A program made the translations under genes and the position numbers. From an uncultured Chloroflexota bacterium (GTDB taxonomy: Bacteria; Chloroflexota; Anaerolineae; Aggregatilineales; Phototrophicaceae): a stretch of 9,715 nucleotides of DNA. Below are positions 6,069-9,715 of this stretch, in pieces. Location: positions 1-9,715 of the forward strand of contig CALDGT010000644.1 of NCBI GenBank assembly GCA_937942935.1, in the 5' to 3' direction. The number at the start of each line of letters is the position of its first letter. Positions within the stretch are counted from its first letter, which is position 1. Below the pieces are notes generated by a model. That model ran no database searches. It saw only the letters and a list, made by a program, of their open reading frames with translations, and was not told where the DNA came from.

Positions 6069-7103
6069 ATGCCCAAGCAAATTGCACAGTACACACATTA
6101 TATCGATTTTGCGAATCTGAGTGCCGATGGAGAACGCGCTATCTCAGTGTTACTCGATAAATCAATAGAGATACCATTTTTGGGGGTGTCTGTTTGGGAT
6201 ACTCAAACAGGGCAAGAAATCAAACGTTATCCACACGAATCACCCGCAAACCTGTTGGCGATGAGTCCTGATGGTCAACATGCGCTGATTCTTGAGAGCA
6301 AACAAGTGCCACGAGCTGGGATGGCGGGGCGTGATGATGATGAATATGATGTAGAAGATACCATCATCATGTGGGATATTGACCAAGACAAGACCAAAAC
6401 ACGCATATTTTCTTATGAAGCGAATGCGAATGCAGGTGCGCGTGATGCCGTTTGGTTAGATAATAACCGCATCCTCATCTTAAATTGGGATAGCCTGACG
6501 CTGTGGGACACCTCATTTGAGGGCGATGGTGGCGAAGTAATCACCATTAAGACCGATGGCAATAATTGGGCTAACATGCTCTATGATGGTGACATGATTG
6601 TCTTATGGCGGTCTGGTGGAACTGGTAAACTGCCCGATGTGTGGTCTTTTATCAAACCTGATACATGGGAGTTGTTGCGCCCTAAAGAATTTCCAGATTA
6701 TAAACTGAATCAGTGGACAAGTAATGCAAAAACGCGGTCAAAACCCATCGCCTTTTCGCCCAATCGTCACCATTTTGCCATGCTCCTCAACAATCAAACC
6801 AGATTGGCAATTCGACCAGTCAATGACCCCACCATTCAACAAACTTGCGATAGTAATACCGATATAGAGGCATTTGCATGGTCTCCTGATGGGGAAAAAA
6901 TCATTTTTGTAGCGGTGGACAGGCGAAATATACCAGATAAAGACCGCAAGAATCGGGTGTGGATATGGGACATCACCACAGACGAAAAAAACCTATTCAC
7001 AGAGATAAGCTATTCACCCTATAACACGGTCAAAAATGTACATTGGCATGGGAATCGAATTTACATTGTGCTATCTGCTGAAATCATGGTCTGGGAAGTC
7101 TAA
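6069..7103 (+). CDS. Seven-bladed WD40-like beta-propeller protein, copy 2
   Basis: The protein has 344 residues and is likely cytoplasmic. Blade ends include SVWDTQTG (41-48), IMWDIDQD (100-107), TLWDTSFEG (144-152), two degenerate ones (VWSFIKPD near 191, LAIRPVND near 246), VWIWDITTD (297-305) and IMVWEV (339-344). SPDG turns occur at 66-69 and 272-275. An acidic insertion, GRDDDEYDVED (87-97), enlarges the second blade. The start ATG has AAAGGA overlapping the stop of copy 1, so translation is probably coupled. The N-terminus (FANLSADGERA) and C-terminus (EKNLFTEISYS, VKNVHW) align with copy 1, marking tandem duplication followed by divergence. A protein-binding role is likely; no catalytic motif is seen. 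Confidence 0.88.
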   Translation: MPKQIAQYTHYIDFANLSADGERAISVLLDKSIEIPFLGVSVWDTQTGQEIKRYPHESPANLLAMSPDGQHALILESKQVPRAGMAGRDDDEYDVEDTIIMWDIDQDKTKTRIFSYEANANAGARDAVWLDNNRILILNWDSLTLWDTSFEGDGGEVITIKTDGNNWANMLYDGDMIVLWRSGGTGKLPDVWSFIKPDTWELLRPKEFPDYKLNQWTSNAKTRSKPIAFSPNRHHFAMLLNNQTRLAIRPVNDPTIQQTCDSNTDIEAFAWSPDGEKIIFVAVDRRNIPDKDRKNRVWIWDITTDEKNLFTEISYSPYNTVKNVHWHGNRIYIVLSAEIMVWEV

Positions 7104-7123
7104 ATAAGGAGCGAATTTAGGAC

Positions 7124-8128
7124 ATGGCGAAGCAAATCGGGCTTTACGATAATTACCATTCGTTGGCTAACCTCAGTGTGGGTGGCACAGAGGCATTGGT
7201 ATTATTCAGAAAGGGGTTTGAAAATTATCCTGCTGTGATAGACCCTACTACAGGCAAAGAAATTGCCTGTTTTGGGAATTATCTCGTCCCCGATGCGATG
7301 GCGCTTAGTCCAGATGGCATGACCGCTGTTTTAGGATGGAAGAAATTGATGGGCGACCCGCGTGAGTTGGGATATGAATATGAGCTGATTATTTGGGATG
7401 TGTTACATAACCAATCCCAACCCATCAAAGTTGATTTTGATATTAACGGCTTATTATGGCTGGATAATTCGCAATTTGCGCTTGTAACCCGCGCCAATAT
7501 CACCCTCTACAACACCAAAGGCGAGGTTATTAAGGTATATGAGGTCACAAAACGTGGTTCTCATCATCGCATCACGCGCCACGCCGATTTTATCGCTGTT
7601 TATGGTGATAAAGAAATTCTCCTACTCGATTCCGCATGGGAACTGCAAAAAAAATTGCGAATTGGTGAATTGTTGAAAACCAGTTCCACAGGGACTTTTG
7701 CACCCCCGTTTGCATTGGCGCATGATGATATGAATGTGGCGCTCATCACCGACAAAGAAAAACATGCTATCTGGTTATGGGATGTGCCGAGTAATAAATT
7801 GGTCACAAAAGCATTGGGTGATGCCGATATCACCGCCATCGAATGGTTATCGGACGGATACAGCGAAGAAAGAGCGAGACAACATTATGTGGCATCTTTG
7901 CTGTATGCTGAATTTTTGAAATCCGAAGGCAAATCGCGCATTATCTTATGGGATATTAGCGCGGGCGGTAGCACCGAATTTGTGCGTGTGCATGGTGAGG
8001 TGAATCGCATCATCGCCACACAAGATAAAATTATCATCGGCACCAATGGCGTGCATAAAGATGATGCGACTATCACCATTTGGGATATAAAAAGCCTGCC
8101 AATGGGCAATATGAGAGGATATATGTGA
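7124..8128 (+). CDS. Seven-bladed WD40-like beta-propeller protein, copy 3
   Basis: The protein has 334 residues, without signal peptide or membrane helix. Blade ends are VIDPTTG (38-44), IIWDVLHN (89-96), TLYNTKGE (127-134), LLLDSAWE (166-173), WLWDVPSN (217-224), IILWDISAG (273-281) and ITIWDIKS (317-324). An SPDG turn lies at 62-65. The N-terminus (YHSLANLS) matches copy 1. It differs from the other two in having a charged insertion, DGYSEERARQH (244-254), in the sixth blade, and a tail of ten residues past the last strand. AAGGAG lies 12 nt before ATG 7124, a long spacing that may lower translation. It is the last gene of the operon, followed by a hairpin terminator. The interaction partner is unknown. 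Confidence 0.88.
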   Translation: MAKQIGLYDNYHSLANLSVGGTEALVLFRKGFENYPAVIDPTTGKEIACFGNYLVPDAMALSPDGMTAVLGWKKLMGDPRELGYEYELIIWDVLHNQSQPIKVDFDINGLLWLDNSQFALVTRANITLYNTKGEVIKVYEVTKRGSHHRITRHADFIAVYGDKEILLLDSAWELQKKLRIGELLKTSSTGTFAPPFALAHDDMNVALITDKEKHAIWLWDVPSNKLVTKALGDADITAIEWLSDGYSEERARQHYVASLLYAEFLKSEGKSRIILWDISAGGSTEFVRVHGEVNRIIATQDKIIIGTNGVHKDDATITIWDIKSLPMGNMRGYM

Positions 8129-8161
8129 AATTGGGGGATTTTTCCTGTTAATCATAATTGG

Positions 8162-8198
8162 AATACACCACATTACCGCATGTGGTGTATTTTTATTT
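8162..8198 (+). terminator. Rho-independent terminator of the propeller operon
   Basis: A perfect 12-bp stem, AATACACCACAT (8162-8173) with ATGTGGTGTATT (8180-8191), encloses a 6-nt loop. It is followed by a T-rich run TTTATTT (8192-8198), 33 bp after the propeller stop. On the other strand the stem is followed by CCAATTATG, so it serves the rightward operon better than the convergent TPR gene, whose last codon touches it. Confidence 0.85.
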
Positions 8199-9219
8199 AT
8201 TGTCCCAATTTTTGATAAGCATCTTGGCGCAAAGGCTCATATTCAATGGGCAATGCTTCACCTGAGAGGCGCTCATAAAGTGTCCAATCGGCAATGGCTC
8301 TATCATAATTCCCGAATTGATATAATTTTTTGCCACGATACAAATAAGCAAATTCATATTCGGGGTCTATTTCTAAGGCGAGATTATAATAAACATAGGC
8401 GCTCTCATCGTCATCTAAATGGTCATAAATCACGCCAATATTGAGGAATGCCACCTCATTTTGTGGGTCAATTTCGATTGCGCGGTCATAATCGGCGCGG
8501 GCTTGGGTATATTGCCTTAAGTCCACATATACATTTCCCCGATTAATATAGGCTTGGGTATATTCGGGGTCAATTTCAATCGCACGGGTAAAATCGGCAA
8601 TGGCTTGAGTCCGATTTTCCAATCCTTCATAAGAGCGCCCACGCCCACGATAGGCATATTTATCCTCTGGGGAGAGCGATAGTATTTGGTCAAAATCGGC
8701 GATAGCACGTTCATAATCGCCCATATCATAATAAACATATGCCCTATCATAATATAAATAAGCACTGGGGGATAATTTGATAGCGCGGGTGTAATCGTCT
8801 ATCGCTAATTGATATATCTCTAACTCAGAATAAGCATCTGCGCGTTCAGCATACATGGTCGATAAATCTATATTTCCCGTACCGAGTTGAATAGCGCGGT
8901 CTAAATCTAAAATTGCCTGCCAATAATTATCTTGGTAAACATGACTCATGGCACGATAATAATAGGTATTGGCATCTTGTGGATTCATTTGCAATTCAAT
9001 TTGATAATAAATTGCTTGAAGTGTGGCAGATTCATCCATCATCACGGCGGATTGTGTGGCTTGACGTTGATTTTTGAGGCTGTAAATACTCGGTGTTTCG
9101 GTGGCGTAGAATCTTTCTTCTACAAGCTGATTCCGCCCAAAAAATCGGACTGCGCTCAAGATGAGGATAAATGCCACAGCAACTACCACAATCCCAATTT
9201 GGAGTCGTTGATTTTTCAT
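8197..9219 (-). CDS. Single-pass membrane-anchored TPR protein
   Basis: The protein has 340 residues from ATG 9219. The reading frame extends 26 codons further to a TTG, but ATG 9219 gives a clean N-terminal anchor: MKNQR, then a hydrophobic helix at about 7-24 with no cleavage-site pattern. Ribosome sites are poor for both starts (AGGA only 3 nt from the ATG). A linker follows, then about seven TPR units (84-320), several matching AYxNRGxxYxxxxxYxxAxADFxRAIEIDPEY. The final unit (AIADWTLYE) and the C-terminal cap resemble the end of the TIR-TPR protein (AVADWGRYE plus cap), so the two are related by duplication. The TPRs should face one side of the membrane and bind a protein partner. It converges on the propeller operon. 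The function is not known. Confidence 0.9.
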   Translation of the reverse strand: MKNQRLQIGIVVVAVAFILILSAVRFFGRNQLVEERFYATETPSIYSLKNQRQATQSAVMMDESATLQAIYYQIELQMNPQDANTYYYRAMSHVYQDNYWQAILDLDRAIQLGTGNIDLSTMYAERADAYSELEIYQLAIDDYTRAIKLSPSAYLYYDRAYVYYDMGDYERAIADFDQILSLSPEDKYAYRGRGRSYEGLENRTQAIADFTRAIEIDPEYTQAYINRGNVYVDLRQYTQARADYDRAIEIDPQNEVAFLNIGVIYDHLDDDESAYVYYNLALEIDPEYEFAYLYRGKKLYQFGNYDRAIADWTLYERLSGEALPIEYEPLRQDAYQKLGQ

Positions 9220-9319
9220 GATTCCTAACCCAACCTCAATGAAAATAAATAAGTTTACGATGACCCTATTTTGCCACAAAATGACATTTTTGCCCAAATC
9301 AGATGAATGTCATCACTAG

Positions 9320-9350
9320 CAGACATCTCATATTAGGCGTATGCTATAAT
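9320..9350 (+). promoter_or_regulatory. Extended -10 promoter of the malic enzyme gene
   Basis: TGCTATAAT (9342-9350) is a perfect extended -10 box. CAGACA (9320-9325) matches the -35 consensus at 4 of 6 positions with a long 19-bp spacing, which an extended -10 tolerates. Transcription would start near 9357, giving a leader of about 46 nt. Confidence 0.7.
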
Positions 9351-9389
9351 ATGGAAAAATTTGAATATTGCTTTATGCTTTTATTCTAT

Positions 9390-9394
9390 AAGGA
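9390..9394 (+). promoter_or_regulatory. Ribosome binding site of the malic enzyme gene
   Basis: AAGGA lies 8 nt before ATG 9403. It supports this start, which gives the expected short N-terminus ahead of the conserved ALDYHRKGRPGK segment of the family. Confidence 0.75.
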
Positions 9395-9402
9395 AAAACC
9401 TC

Positions 9403-9715
9403 ATGGCATACACCAAACAAGATGCGCTGGATTATCATCGTAAAGGTCGTCCGGGCAAAATACAAGTTACCCCCACTAAACCCCTCACCACCCAACATCA
9501 TCTCACCCTCGCGTATTCTCCCGGTGTGGCAGAAGCCTGCTGGGAAATTGACCGCGAGCCACTGTCGGTTTATGAACTCACTGCAAAAGGGAATTTGGTC
9601 GCAGTCGTCTCTAATGGCACAGCCATTTTGGGGCTTGGGAATTTGGGACCAGAAGCCTCTAAACCTGTGATGGAAGGTAAGGGGGTTCTGTTCAAGAGAT
9701 TTGCCGATGTGGATG
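9403..9715 (+). CDS. maeB: Malic enzyme, MaeB type (N-terminal part, cut by the window edge)
   Basis: The first 104 residues are visible. They contain the family signatures ALDYHRKGRPGK (8-19), LAYSPGVAEAC (36-46), TAKGNLVAVVSNGTAILGLG (60-79) and KPVMEGKGVLFKRFADVD (87-104). Y38 and K93 stand where the family keeps its catalytic Tyr and Lys. The enzyme decarboxylates malate to pyruvate with reduction of NAD(P)+, in the cytoplasm. Cofactor choice and the presence of a C-terminal phosphotransacetylase-like domain cannot be judged because the rest lies outside. It has its own promoter and points away from the other genes. It looks like a conserved core gene marking the end of the accessory block. 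Confidence 0.95.
   Translation, partial: MAYTKQDALDYHRKGRPGKIQVTPTKPLTTQHHLTLAYSPGVAEACWEIDREPLSVYELTAKGNLVAVVSNGTAILGLGNLGPEASKPVMEGKGVLFKRFADVD

Noticed and set aside
9220..9297. Upstream TTG start for the membrane TPR protein
   Set aside because: It adds a second hydrophobic stretch without a ribosome site; ATG 9219 gives a standard MKNQR plus membrane-helix start. Some doubt remains because the ATG's ribosome site is also weak.
9403..9715. A functional link between malic enzyme and TIR NAD metabolism
   Set aside because: Both touch nicotinamide cofactors, but malic enzyme is a common core gene with its own promoter; adjacency alone does not support a link.

Overview
The window looks like bacterial chromosomal DNA of moderate, slightly AT-rich composition. 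It is packed with genes and has good Shine-Dalgarno sites. The content (membrane TIR proteins, TPR proteins with YxNRGxxYxxLGxYxxAIADF repeats, stand-alone beta-propellers, a DrrA/NatA-like ABC exporter and a MaeB-type malic enzyme) is the kind seen in Chloroflexota, with Cyanobacteria as the next guess. That placement is an inference from gene style, because no rRNA or phylogenetic marker is present.

Layout. Positions 4964 down to 1 hold four genes read leftward: an ABC ATPase, its ABC-2 permease (joined by a 4-bp ATGA overlap), a short TIR-transmembrane protein, and a long TIR-transmembrane-TPR protein that reaches the window edge. Each TIR gene has its own TATAAT box, so they can be expressed apart from the transporter. 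A 136-bp divergent control region (4965-5100) carries back-to-back promoter candidates and three copies of an ACGCAA box. Positions 5101-8128 hold three tandem paralogous seven-bladed beta-propeller genes read rightward, closed by a strong hairpin terminator (8162-8198). A convergent gene (8197-9219) encodes a single-pass TPR protein related to the TPR half of the first gene. From 9403 an ordinary metabolic gene, malic enzyme (maeB), starts from an extended -10 promoter and runs off the right edge.

How the genes may work together. The two TIR proteins share the first ten residues, the BB-loop and a CxxE motif where TIR NADases keep their catalytic glutamate. They also share a conserved charged linker and a membrane helix. 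One carries nine TPR units behind the membrane helix; the other ends about 40 residues after it. Beside them lie an exporter, three propeller scaffolds and a second membrane-anchored TPR protein. Protein-interaction repeats, TIR domains and membrane anchoring together suggest a signalling or defence module at the cell envelope. No gene partner of a known TIR defence system (such as a SLOG/Sir2 or Macro effector) is visible, so if this is a system it is not one I can name. Joint function is inferred only from position and architecture.

No RNA genes, insertion sequences, CRISPR arrays or integrase genes were seen. No gene-free stretch exceeds about 185 bases.
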